DNA of 64,000 nt from Mannheimia bovis (lineage in GTDB: Bacteria > Pseudomonadota > Gammaproteobacteria > Enterobacterales > Pasteurellaceae), in NCBI RefSeq assembly GCF_014541205.1, contig NZ_CP061280.1:496001-560000 (forward strand). The letters are read 5' to 3'. The first letter of the stretch is position 1; each line of letters starts with the position of its first letter. Of the stretch, positions 54,666-64,000 are shown piece by piece. Under the pieces are notes generated by a model, which was not told the DNA's origin, made no database searches, and was given only the letters and a program-made list of their open reading frames with translations. The translations under genes and the position numbers were made by a program.

Positions 54666-55862
54666 TTACTCTGCTTCAGATAAAATAATCCAACCGCTGT
54701 CTAACCAATCGCAGATGGTGTCTAGAATGAGCTCCAGTTCAGCTTGATCTTGCACTTTGGAGGCGAGCTTATTCCACGAAATTGAATCGCCATTTGCGAT
54801 ACGAATAAGTAATGCGATCTCTGCTTCATTTAGCTCATCAATCCATTCACCATTCACATAAACACGTTGAGGGCTTTCAGTATAAAGAATTTTTACATTT
54901 GTATCTTGTTGTAACCAACCACCTGCTTCTAACACTTCTTGCACTTCATCCGGATAATATTCATTATCTGTTTGTAACAATTCATAGCGGCGTGAGCTTA
55001 CGGCTGTTGCAACACTATGAGTAAGCAGATCGTCAAATTGATCGGAATTTTGTAGTAGATCGATTAAATAATGTTTAAAGGTTTTAACTGTTTTCGGATC
55101 AAGTAATGCACTAGGTTGCTCATTCGGATTTAAACGGAATGGGATATAAAATTCCGATGAATTAATCGTATCTGCTTGCTGCTCAATAGTTTTACAGAGG
55201 TTTTCTAATAAATCCGTTGCATTCGGATAACGTAAACCAAACGAGAAGGTTAAGCCTTGATCGCTTTCTGATACGCCGTAATGAGCCATTCTGGACGGCA
55301 CATAAAGCACATCACCAGGGTTCATTACTTCGTCCAATACTAATTCACCCATATCATCAAAAATACGGATAGGCTGATTTGGTTTAAATTCTGTGCTTGG
55401 ATCGCACCATTTGCCAAGCTGCCAACGGCGTTGTCCATAGCCTTGAACGAGGAAAACATCGTATTCATCATAATGTTTTCCTACAGTGCCACCTAATGGC
55501 GAGCAGGACACCATAATATCATCACGTTGCCATTGTGGGATAAAGCTGAAGGCTTGCCATAATTCTCCCAGTTCTGGCGACCACTGTTCAAGATTTTGCA
55601 CCATCACAGACCATTGCTCCGGCAGATTCTGTAGATCTTCTTCTACAATCGGGCTTGCTTTTACAGACCATTTATCCCCTTTGCATTGAATAAGGCGTGC
55701 AGTAACTTCCTCTTCTAAGGCTAATTCCATAATATCTTCCGGCTCAAATAAATCTACAATTTGAGGTAAGCCATTACGAATTAAAAGAGGGCGTTTTTGC
55801 CAATATTCACGCAAAAATGTATCAGGGCTAATGTTTTCAGGTAAGCAGAATGGAATGTTCAT
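54666..55862 (-). CDS. roxA: Ribosomal oxygenase RoxA (L16 arginine 3-hydroxylase, YcfD)
   Basis: 398 aa. A JmjC-type cupin 2-oxoglutarate/Fe(II) oxygenase. The iron ligands are H130 and D132 in VGKHYDEYDVFLVQGYGQRRW and the distal histidine H194 in PSRMAHYGVS. A C-terminal winged-helix-like dimerisation domain follows. In E. coli it hydroxylates Arg81 of L16, which is present in the rplP product of this window. The gene stands alone, in reverse orientation to rplS. Confidence 0.92.
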   Translation of the reverse strand: MNIPFCLPENISPDTFLREYWQKRPLLIRNGLPQIVDLFEPEDIMELALEEEVTARLIQCKGDKWSVKASPIVEEDLQNLPEQWSVMVQNLEQWSPELGELWQAFSFIPQWQRDDIMVSCSPLGGTVGKHYDEYDVFLVQGYGQRRWQLGKWCDPSTEFKPNQPIRIFDDMGELVLDEVMNPGDVLYVPSRMAHYGVSESDQGLTFSFGLRYPNATDLLENLCKTIEQQADTINSSEFYIPFRLNPNEQPSALLDPKTVKTFKHYLIDLLQNSDQFDDLLTHSVATAVSSRRYELLQTDNEYYPDEVQEVLEAGGWLQQDTNVKILYTESPQRVYVNGEWIDELNEAEIALLIRIANGDSISWNKLASKVQDQAELELILDTICDWLDSGWIILSEAE

Positions 55863-55984
55863 AAATGCTCCTTGCGATTGTGTTGCTTTAGTTTGTTTAA
55901 TATTCTACCTGAGAAATCGCAGAAAACGTGAAATTTTTTATGATTTAGCGAAATCATTCACATTTTGGGTAAGAAAATAATGAA

Positions 55985-56007
55985 AAAGGCGAACATTGTT
56001 CGCCTTT
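55985..56007 (-). terminator. Intrinsic terminator of accC
   Basis: AAAGGCGAACA/TGTTCGCCTTT (55985-55995 with 55997-56007), a near-perfect palindrome, T-rich on the minus strand downstream. Confidence 0.8.
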
Positions 56008-56012
56008 GAGGG

Positions 56013-57356
56013 TTATTTAAGACCGAGTTTTTTCTCTAAATAGTGGATATTTGTGCCACCTTTGCGGAATTCGGTATCAGAAAGAATTTGTGTGTGCAGT
56101 GGAATATTGGTTTTAATTCCATCAACAATAGTTTCAGATAACGCATTTTCCATACGGCGAATAGCAATATCACGATCTTCTGCAAAAGTGATTAGCTTAC
56201 CAATCATTGAATCATAATGCGGTGGTACGCTATAGCCTGAATAAATGTGAGAATCCCAACGTACGCCCAAACCACCCGGTGCGTGTAAGCGTGTAATTTT
56301 GCCCGGAGACGGTAAGAAAGTCTGAGGATCTTCCGCATTGATACGACACTCAATAGCGTGTCCTTTCACTTTAATATCTTCTTGTTTAATAGAAAGTGGT
56401 AAACCGGCTGCAACACGCAGTTGCTCTTTCACTAAGTCCACGCCTGTGATCATCTCTGTAACAGGGTGTTCTACCTGTAAACGTGTGTTCATTTCAATGA
56501 AATAGAACTCGCCGTTTTCATATAAGAACTCGAATGTACCTGCACCACGATAGCCGATTTCACGACAAGCATTTGCACAACGTTCACCAATGAATTTACG
56601 CAACTCTTCAGTAATACCCGGTGCAGGTGCTTCTTCTACCACTTTTTGGTGGCGGCGTTGCATTGAGCAATCACGTTCCGCTAAATAAACAGCATTGCCG
56701 TGAGTGTCTGCTAATACTTGGATTTCAATATGGCGTGGATTTTCTAAATATTTCTCCATATAAACCATATCGTTATTGAATGCTGCTTTTGCTTCCGCTT
56801 TGGTCATAGCGATAGATTCTTCTAAATCTTTCTCGTGATGAACAACACGCATACCACGACCGCCGCCACCGCCGGAGGCTTTGATGATAACAGGGTAGCC
56901 AATGCGACTGGCAATTTCTCTGTTTTTCTTCGGATCAGTACCAATTGGACCATCAGAACCCGGTACGCAAGGCACGCCTGCTTTTTTCATCGCATTAATT
57001 GCAGATACTTTATCGCCCATTAAACGGATTACGTCAGCTGTTGGACCGATAAACACAAAACCTGATTTTTCAACTTGTTCTGCAAAGTTAGCATTTTCTG
57101 ATAAGAAACCGTAACCCGGGTGAATTGCATCTGCATTTGTTACTTCTGCTGCGGCAATAATCATTGGGATATTTAAATAACTTTTAACAGAAGGTGCAGG
57201 ACCAATACAGATAGTCTCATCTGCTAATAGCACGTGCTTTAATTCACGGTCTGCTGTTGAGTGAACGGCAACCGTTTTAATGCCTAGTTCTTTACAGGCT
57301 CGTAAAATGCGTAAGGCAATTTCGCCACGGTTTGCAATAACAACTTTTTCTAACAT
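56013..57356 (-). CDS. accC: Biotin carboxylase subunit of acetyl-CoA carboxylase
   Basis: 447 aa from the ATG at 57354-57356 ([25 protein letters not shown]). The longer open frame upstream overlaps accB and is not used. ATP-grasp domain with the glycine-rich loop [14 protein letters not shown] near 159-172, the biotin/carbonate site [15 protein letters not shown] near 288-302 and the C-terminal RINAEDP. It carboxylates the biotin on AccB in the first step of fatty-acid synthesis. It follows accB after 67 bp. Confidence 0.97.
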   Translation of the reverse strand: MLEKVVIANRGEIALRILRACKELGIKTVAVHSTADRELKHVLLADETICIGPAPSVKSYLNIPMIIAAAEVTNADAIHPGYGFLSENANFAEQVEKSGFVFIGPTADVIRLMGDKVSAINAMKKAGVPCVPGSDGPIGTDPKKNREIASRIGYPVIIKASGGGGGRGMRVVHHEKDLEESIAMTKAEAKAAFNNDMVYMEKYLENPRHIEIQVLADTHGNAVYLAERDCSMQRRHQKVVEEAPAPGITEELRKFIGERCANACREIGYRGAGTFEFLYENGEFYFIEMNTRLQVEHPVTEMITGVDLVKEQLRVAAGLPLSIKQEDIKVKGHAIECRINAEDPQTFLPSPGKITRLHAPGGLGVRWDSHIYSGYSVPPHYDSMIGKLITFAEDRDIAIRRMENALSETIVDGIKTNIPLHTQILSDTEFRKGGTNIHYLEKKLGLK

Positions 57357-57423
57357 TGGGAGATTCCCTTGAAGTGAATTGGTTGGAAAGATGCCCCTAT
57401 TAGAAAATAAGGGCAAACATAGA

Positions 57424-57894
57424 TTATTCGATGATGAACAATTTTTGGTCGAACTCAACCGGCTCGCCATCATTAACTAAAATTTCTTTAACTACACCTG
57501 CTTTATCTGATTCAATGCGATTCATCATTTTCATTGCTTCAACAATACAGAGTGCATCGCCGATTTTCACGGTTTGACCTACTTCCACAAATGCTTTTGC
57601 ATCTGGGCTTGGGCTACGATAGAACGTACCAACCATCGGAGAACGTACAGCGTGTCCACTTACTTGCTCTGTCGCGGCATTAGAAGGGAATGTGGCTGGT
57701 GCGACAGCTTGTGGAGCTACTGTAGGAGCAGGTGCAGCAACAGGTGCGGCAGCATATTGAACTGTAGGGGCAACAACGGCTGCTGGTGCGGCACGGCTAA
57801 TACGCACTGTACCTTCTTCTTCAGACACTTCTAATTCAGTAATGCCAGATTCTTCAACTAATTCGATAAGTTTTTTGATTTTGCGAATATCCAT
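57424..57894 (-). CDS. accB: Biotin carboxyl carrier protein of acetyl-CoA carboxylase
   Basis: 156 aa. [33 protein letters not shown], then an Ala/Pro-rich linker (residues 36-73), then the biotinyl domain with biotin on K122 ([12 protein letters not shown]). AccB controls its own operon in E. coli. Upstream a hairpin with T-run sits between a possible promoter and the ATG. Confidence 0.97.
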   Translation of the reverse strand: MDIRKIKKLIELVEESGITELEVSEEEGTVRISRAAPAAVVAPTVQYAAAPVAAPAPTVAPQAVAPATFPSNAATEQVSGHAVRSPMVGTFYRSPSPDAKAFVEVGQTVKIGDALCIVEAMKMMNRIESDKAGVVKEILVNDGEPVEFDQKLFIIE

Positions 57895-57917
57895 AATAAG
57901 ATTCCGTATGTGATTAA

Positions 57918-58007
57918 TTAAAAAATAGAACTCTGCATTTATAAAATGAGAATGCAGAGCTAAAAAAATCTAGGCGTAGAATACCCGAATTTCGCTAATT
58001 TTGCGAA
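57918..58007 (-). promoter_or_regulatory. Putative accB promoter and leader hairpin
   Basis: Minus strand: TTCGCA (58002-58007), 18-bp spacer, TATTCT (57978-57983). CTCTGCATT (57951-57959 read on the minus strand) then pairs with AATGCAGAG (57931-57939), followed by TTCTATTTTT. It could be an attenuator for accB or the terminator of the sulfatase gene upstream. Confidence 0.45.
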
Positions 58008-58075
58008 TAAAATCTTCTAATTTTGGCGAAAATTGGCTATTTTTGCATTCATCGTACCAGTTGGATTGTGAGCTT

Positions 58076-60061
58076 TTATGACTGTATTTCTTCACTATAT
58101 CCTTTGATCAAATAATTAATTTGCCAATTAATGAGATTTTGATAAGCACGAATTCGGTTATGTTCATTATGATTTAACGTCACATCTTTTATGAAAAAGT
58201 TATTTTCTTCATTCCATTCATATTTGATAAATTCTGCTGTAGTTAAATCAACGACACCTGATTTATCTGCCCAAACATGAGGATGGTAAGCGAAATAGCC
58301 TTCTGTAGTTTGAGACAATAAATTTGCCCCTCCGCAGTTTAAGTATTCCGCATTAGAAAGGCTTAAATGGTAAAGGGTAGGCATAATATCTTTATGCGAT
58401 CCTAATTTTGTTGGAGAATAGTCAATACTGAACTGAGCTTTGATAGTTGTCGGTACGCTCAAAATAAAAGGAACTGAATGCGACATAAATATCTCTTCCG
58501 GAAATTTATGTTTCATTCCTCTAATATGGTGATCGCCCGTTGCGGCAATAATGGTGTTGTCTTTTTTGCTACCAGCTTTTACGTCCGTGATAAAGTTACC
58601 CAAAGTATGGCAAGCATATTGGAAACTTTCTAGAATGTTACGGCGTTCATTTTCATTTTCACCAAATTTATTTTCCAATACTTGCGGCTTTACTTTATTC
58701 GGTACATAGGTATTCGGTGCTTTATATGGCGGATGGTTGGTAATTGTCAAAATATTAATAAAGATTGGCTCTTTTGCCTCTTCCAGTAAATCATTGGCTA
58801 ATTTAAAAGCAAATTCATCAGCCACTCCCCAATAAGAAAGAGTCTGTTTGGCTTCAGGGTATCGATCCATCAAATCATTTTGGTCATATAATTCATCGAC
58901 ACCTTGAAGAGGTAAGTAATTTGCAAGGTTTCGCCACATCATATTACCGGCAGAGATAAAAATCGTTTTATATCCTTGCTTTTTATAGACAAGAAATGGT
59001 GTTGTTTTTAGCTTAAAATTTTGAGCAACAGATTGAGTTACTTCTTGTATCGGGCTATGAAAATAAATGGATGCTAAAGAACTCATTGTGCCGTCAGAGG
59101 ACGATAAAAACCGTTTAAAAATAAATTCTGTGTCAAAATAAGGTCTTAGAGAACCGAGTAAATCATTACTCTCTTTGTTATCAGTGATAAGCCCATTTAT
59201 TCCAAAGCTTTCCATTATTGCTAATACTACATTCGGTTTATGATTTTCCAGCCATTCGTTTCTAGGGGTTTGGGAATAGAGAGTTTTTTCGCCCAATGCC
59301 TCATGGATTAATCGCTCACCCTCCGATTTATTTACAGCATTAAAACTCACGTTACGTTTTCTATCCTGAAATGCCCAACGAATTGCTAAAATGCCATTAG
59401 GTACCATTTTATTTAGAATAGTTAATGATGAGATCTGAGCGTGAATCCGCCCTAAGGGTTTAGAATTTATGGTACCTCTCATTGCAAAAAACATAGCCAC
59501 AAAGATAGTTATAAATAGAGCTATTTCTACCCAGTTATTTGCTTCCCAATATGTTGTTTTCAGCTGATATATCACATAGGCAGGTATTAGGCTTAGCGTA
59601 AGGCTCATTATAGTGATAGCGAAAACAGGGTAATCATCAAGAATATTTTTTAATACAGCCTGAGTATCTTCTTCTACTAAACCAAAAATAAAAACATCAT
59701 AATAATTATTGTAGGTTTTAAAATAATAGATATTACAAATAACGGTAAGTACAACTAAGAAACCGATAATCAATACATACCCGGCATAACCTAGAAGAAT
59801 AGGTTGAGCTGAAATGAAAAATGAGCAAAGAGCGGAGATTAAAAAAGGTATTGCTAAAAATAATGCAATAATTTTTAAATCAAAACGTAAGCCAAGGTTT
59901 CTCATTCTTTTGATAGCTTCATTATTTTGTGGTGCTTTTAGGATATTGTTATCCACAAATTTTCTTATCATTACTTCTCGCGTAATAATAAAAATCATCG
60001 CAAAATAAAAAAATAGTCCCAGATGAATAAGGGATAACGAGATAATAGAGAATTTATCCAT
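58076..60061 (-). CDS. LTA synthase-like sulfatase-fold membrane enzyme
   Basis: 661 aa. Five or so N-terminal membrane helices (residues 5-195) are followed by an extracytoplasmic sulfatase-superfamily domain. The metal site starts VVLAIMESFG (E284); the likely nucleophile is T325 in SSSDGTMSSLAS; a later ATGDHHIRG supplies Asp and His ligands. The layout is that of lipoteichoic-acid synthases, OpgB and phosphoethanolamine transferases, so it may transfer phosphoglycerol or phosphoethanolamine to a cell-surface glycan or lipid. The substrate is unknown. It lies 33 bp after aroQ on the same strand, splitting the aroQ-accB-accC order. It is relatively A+T-rich. Confidence 0.8.
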   Translation of the reverse strand: MDKFSIISLSLIHLGLFFYFAMIFIITREVMIRKFVDNNILKAPQNNEAIKRMRNLGLRFDLKIIALFLAIPFLISALCSFFISAQPILLGYAGYVLIIGFLVVLTVICNIYYFKTYNNYYDVFIFGLVEEDTQAVLKNILDDYPVFAITIMSLTLSLIPAYVIYQLKTTYWEANNWVEIALFITIFVAMFFAMRGTINSKPLGRIHAQISSLTILNKMVPNGILAIRWAFQDRKRNVSFNAVNKSEGERLIHEALGEKTLYSQTPRNEWLENHKPNVVLAIMESFGINGLITDNKESNDLLGSLRPYFDTEFIFKRFLSSSDGTMSSLASIYFHSPIQEVTQSVAQNFKLKTTPFLVYKKQGYKTIFISAGNMMWRNLANYLPLQGVDELYDQNDLMDRYPEAKQTLSYWGVADEFAFKLANDLLEEAKEPIFINILTITNHPPYKAPNTYVPNKVKPQVLENKFGENENERRNILESFQYACHTLGNFITDVKAGSKKDNTIIAATGDHHIRGMKHKFPEEIFMSHSVPFILSVPTTIKAQFSIDYSPTKLGSHKDIMPTLYHLSLSNAEYLNCGGANLLSQTTEGYFAYHPHVWADKSGVVDLTTAEFIKYEWNEENNFFIKDVTLNHNEHNRIRAYQNLINWQINYLIKGYSEEIQS

Positions 60062-60094
60062 TAAAGTGCCTTTATATTATCAATATTGGGTAAT

Positions 60095-60535
60095 TTAGTG
60101 ATGTTTTAAGAATTGTATTGCAAAATCCAACGCATATTCATAGCCTTTTATACCCAAGCCACAAATAACGCCTTTTGCTATATCACTTAGATAGGAGTGA
60201 TGGCGGAAAGGTTCGCGACTATGTACATTAGAAAGATGTACTTCAATAAACGGAATGGAAACTGAGAGTAACGCATCACGAATTGCCACACTGGTGTGAG
60301 TGAACGCTCCGGGGTTAATAATAATAAAATCGGTGTTTTGAAAAGCTTGATGAATACGGTTGATGATTGGTTCTTCGCCATTTGCTTGGAAGCAATCTAG
60401 TTCTACCCCTTGCGATGAGGCTAAAGTTTTCAGATGGTTTTCAATATCCGCTAACGTTTGTGAACCGTAAATTTCAGGCTCACGCTTGCCAAGCATATTC
60501 AGGTTTGGACCGTTTAATAGTAAGATTTTTTTCAT
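60095..60535 (-). CDS. aroQ: Type II 3-dehydroquinate dehydratase
   Basis: 146 aa. [28 protein letters not shown] carries the catalytic tyrosine (Y23), and [16 protein letters not shown] the histidine and glycines of the active site. It is the third step of the shikimate pathway. In Haemophilus and many others aroQ lies directly before accB; here another gene comes in between. Its ATG is 3 bp from the acetyltransferase stop. Confidence 0.95.
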   Translation of the reverse strand: MKKILLLNGPNLNMLGKREPEIYGSQTLADIENHLKTLASSQGVELDCFQANGEEPIINRIHQAFQNTDFIIINPGAFTHTSVAIRDALLSVSIPFIEVHLSNVHSREPFRHHSYLSDIAKGVICGLGIKGYEYALDFAIQFLKHH

Positions 60536-60538
60536 TAC

Positions 60539-60997
60539 CTACTCCACACTTAATTCGTAGTTTAACCATTCACGATTTTCGGTTGCTCCTAAACGTTGAT
60601 AGAAACGAATACTTCCCTCGTTCCAAGGGGCAACTGTCCATTTGATTATTGTGCAGCGATGTGCTTTTGCCTCCGCTTTTAAGGCTTCCATTAATGCTTC
60701 GCCCACTTTTTGATTACGAGCCGTTTCATCAACATACAACTCTTTCATATAAATAGCAGGACGATTTTGAGCGGTATAAGGCAGGAAGTAATAGACTAAT
60801 ATTCCTACAATCTTGCCTTCATTTTCTGCCACTAAACAGTAGAAATCAGGCGGATTTTTTCGAAAGCCAGATTCAACTACAACCTCAGGTGTAATTGCAA
60901 ATGAATCGATATAATGCTCAAACTCAGCCAGTTTTTGCATTAGAGGGAAAACTTGATCGGTATCTTGTTCCGCCATTTTTCGGACGATTATTGCCAT
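60539..60997 (-). CDS. GNAT family N-acetyltransferase
   Basis: 152 aa. The acetyl-CoA loop is VDETARNQKVGEALMEAL near 88-105 (R/Q-x-x-G-x-G/A variant), preceded by YMKELYV and followed by WTVAPWNEGSIRFYQRLGATE. It resembles the diamine/spermidine N-acetyltransferase branch, but the substrate is not certain. It is directly followed by aroQ. Confidence 0.82.
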   Translation of the reverse strand: MAIIVRKMAEQDTDQVFPLMQKLAEFEHYIDSFAITPEVVVESGFRKNPPDFYCLVAENEGKIVGILVYYFLPYTAQNRPAIYMKELYVDETARNQKVGEALMEALKAEAKAHRCTIIKWTVAPWNEGSIRFYQRLGATENREWLNYELSVE

Positions 60998-61007
60998 ATA
61001 TTTCCTT

Positions 61008-61016
61008 ACAAGCGGT
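61008..61016 (+). repeat. DNA uptake signal sequence
   Basis: ACAAGCGGT followed by AAAAAAAT, between dapD's terminator and the acetyltransferase start. Confidence 0.65.
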
Positions 61017-61023
61017 AAAAAAA

Positions 61024-61048
61024 TCCCTCACTTTTGCAAAGTGAGGGA
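61024..61048 (-). terminator. Intrinsic terminator of dapD
   Basis: TCCCTCACTTT/AAAGTGAGGGA (61024-61034 with 61038-61048), perfect 11 bp, loop TGC, T-run on the minus strand. Confidence 0.85.
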
Positions 61049-61055
61049 AAAATGA

Positions 61056-61880
61056 TTACTCTTCGATAGAGCGTAGTAAGTCGTTTAAACCCACTTTGCT
61101 AAGTGTTTTCTCATCTACTTTTTTCACGATAACTGCACAGTATAAGTTATGTGAACCGTCTTTCGATGGAAGTGAGCCTGAAACCACTACTGAGCCTGCC
61201 GGTACGCGACCGTAATGCACTTCGCCGGTTTCACGGTCGTAGATTTTGGTAGATTGACCGATAAATACGCCCATTGAAATCACGCAGTTATCTTCCACAA
61301 TTACACCTTCCACGATTTCAGAACGTGCACCCACGAAGCAGTTATCGCCGATGATCGTTGGGTTTGCTTGTAACGGCTCTAACACGCCGCCGATGCCCAC
61401 GCCACCTGATAAGTGCACGTTTTTACCGATTTGTGCACAAGAACCCACTGTTACCCAAGTATCCACCATTGTACCTTCGCCAACGTATGCACCGATGTTT
61501 ACGAAAGATGGCATTAACACCACGTTTTTCTCAATGTGTGAACCTTTACGCACCACTGCACCCGGCACAGCACGAATGCCGTCTGCTTTGAATTGCTCTT
61601 CAGTGTAGTTACCGTATTTGGTTGGCACTTTATCGTAGAATTTGGTTTCTGCACCATCAATGATTTGGTTGTCTGCGATACGGAATGAAAGTAATACCGC
61701 TTTTTTCACCCACTGATTTACCACCCATTCGCCATCTACTTTTTCAGCGACACGTAAAGAACCGTTATCTAAGCCTTCGATAACTTGTTCGATAGCAGCT
61801 TTGGTTTCTGCATCTACTGTTTTAGGGGTAATATCCGCACGGCGTTCAAATGCAGCTTCAATAATTGCTTGTAAAGACAT
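61056..61880 (-). CDS. dapD: 2,3,4,5-tetrahydropyridine-2,6-dicarboxylate N-succinyltransferase
   Basis: 274 aa from the ATG at 61878-61880 ([17 protein letters not shown]); the open frame upstream adds an unrelated tail. Left-handed beta-helix hexapeptide repeats run from about residue 105 to 230 ([47 protein letters not shown]). It is a lysine/diaminopimelate step, feeding lysA at 33931-35181. Single gene; AAGGAA before the ATG. Confidence 0.96.
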   Translation of the reverse strand: MSLQAIIEAAFERRADITPKTVDAETKAAIEQVIEGLDNGSLRVAEKVDGEWVVNQWVKKAVLLSFRIADNQIIDGAETKFYDKVPTKYGNYTEEQFKADGIRAVPGAVVRKGSHIEKNVVLMPSFVNIGAYVGEGTMVDTWVTVGSCAQIGKNVHLSGGVGIGGVLEPLQANPTIIGDNCFVGARSEIVEGVIVEDNCVISMGVFIGQSTKIYDRETGEVHYGRVPAGSVVVSGSLPSKDGSHNLYCAVIVKKVDEKTLSKVGLNDLLRSIEE

Positions 61881-61998
61881 TGTTGTGTTCCTTAATAAGT
61901 TAAAAAATTTAAAGGGAATTCGGCACACTTTTTAACATAGAAAGGGGTTTATTTCCACAAGAAAAAAACGAAATAAACAAAAAAGACGGGTTTTAAAA

Positions 61999-62014
61999 TG
62001 TGAATAAGATCACA
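61999..62014 (+). promoter_or_regulatory. CRP binding site upstream of the PTS gene
   Basis: TGTGA-ATAAGA-TCACA, a perfect TGTGA-N6-TCACA palindrome with AAA flanks. Its centre is about 60 bp before the predicted transcription start, the class I position. The gap 61881-62196 also holds the dapD leader on the minus strand. Confidence 0.8.
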
Positions 62015-62031
62015 AAAATGAATATTTCTAT

Positions 62032-62059
62032 TTGCAAGCGGTCATTTTTTCCGTTAGAT
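62032..62059 (+). promoter_or_regulatory. Candidate promoter of the PTS gene with embedded uptake signal
   Basis: TTGCAA (62032-62037), 16-bp spacer, TTAGAT (62054-62059). The -35 region overlaps an uptake-signal core GCAAGCGGTC (62034-62043), one mismatch. Confidence 0.5.
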
Positions 62060-62079
62060 TTGCAAGAGTTAAAAAAACA

Positions 62080-62112
62080 CTTAGGGTGTTACGTTAATTC
62101 GGCAAGCCTAAG
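62080..62112 (+). promoter_or_regulatory. Ribonucleic antiterminator (RAT) of BglG/LicT type
   Basis: CTTAGG (62080-62085) pairs with CCTAAG (62107-62112); between them are GTGTTAC and CGGCAAG, matching the asymmetric loops of BglG/LicT RAT elements (GGnTTGTTAC...GGCAAnACC). The 3' arm overlaps the terminator that follows, so only one can form at a time. Confidence 0.8.
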
Positions 62113-62161
62113 CAAGATAAAGTATTGATTCTAATATTTTATCTTGCTTAGGCTTTTTTTA
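62104..62161 (+). terminator. Leader terminator controlled by the RAT
   Basis: A perfect 18-bp stem (62104-62121 with 62138-62155, AAGCCTAAGC.../...GCTTAGGCTT) and a run of T, 35 bp upstream of the PTS start codon. The first six to nine bases are shared with the RAT. Confidence 0.9.
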
Positions 62162-62184
62162 TTGCCTCAAAATTTGAAAAGTAA

Positions 62185-64000
<1,816 letters not shown>

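Noticed and set aside
57357-57473. Longer accC N-terminus
   Set aside because: The extra 39 codons overlap accB and lack similarity to biotin carboxylases; [17 protein letters not shown] is the family start.

Overview
This window is chromosomal DNA from a member of the Pasteurellaceae, most likely Mannheimia or a close relative. Three things point there. The 16S rRNA gene looks Pasteurellaceae/Mannheimia-like. Gene order and proteins resemble Haemophilus and Actinobacillus. The sequence is strewn with the DNA uptake signal word ACAAGCGGT(C), the variant of the Actinobacillus/Mannheimia branch rather than the Haemophilus AAGTGCGGT type. The genus call is by recollection of related sequences, not by alignment.

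Layout. 1-3461: cell-wall and lipoate block (3' end of rlpA, dacA, ybeD, lipB, lipA). 3497-9873: a Fur-boxed FecB/FecCD-type ABC transporter split into convergent units, then acpH, modF and fmt. 9977-15819: yigZ-trkH-hemG, mscL, rpsT (UUG start), murJ and a membrane methyltransferase. 15896-24878: a BCCT transporter, an Fsr-like MFS exporter, rarD, epmA and frdABCD. 25043-30580: a complete rrn operon (16S, tRNA-Glu, 23S, 5S) with promoter, boxA elements and RNase III stems, followed by a 45-bp-arm palindrome of unknown nature. 30821-37707: prmA, tldD, a glutathione S-transferase, lysA, the tiny lipoprotein gene lptM, fumC and the competence regulator sxy/tfoX. 38155-52011: the S10, spc and alpha ribosomal protein operons with secY and rpoA. 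52190-54176: rpsP-rimM-trmD-rplS. 54253-61880: mazG-like gene, roxA, accC, accB, a sulfatase-fold membrane enzyme, aroQ, an acetyltransferase and dapD. 62197-64000: the first 601 codons of a beta-glucoside-type PTS permease behind a CRP site and a BglG/LicT-type antiterminator.

Connections. Natural transformation is visible from both sides: the regulator Sxy and many uptake signal sequences, several arranged as inverted pairs that double as terminators. Fumarate respiration is represented by fumC and frdABCD. RoxA (54666-55862) is the hydroxylase of L16, whose gene lies at 42273-42683. Several leaders of growth-linked operons (rrn, spc, rpsP, accB) hold hairpins followed by T-runs, so premature termination may be a shared control theme.

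No prophage, CRISPR array, transposase gene or integron was seen. Most of the window is conserved core genome. The least ordinary pieces are the long palindrome at 30589-30685, the RAT-terminator-CRP control region at 61999-62161, the sulfatase gene between aroQ and accB, and the inverted uptake-signal pair inside tldD.
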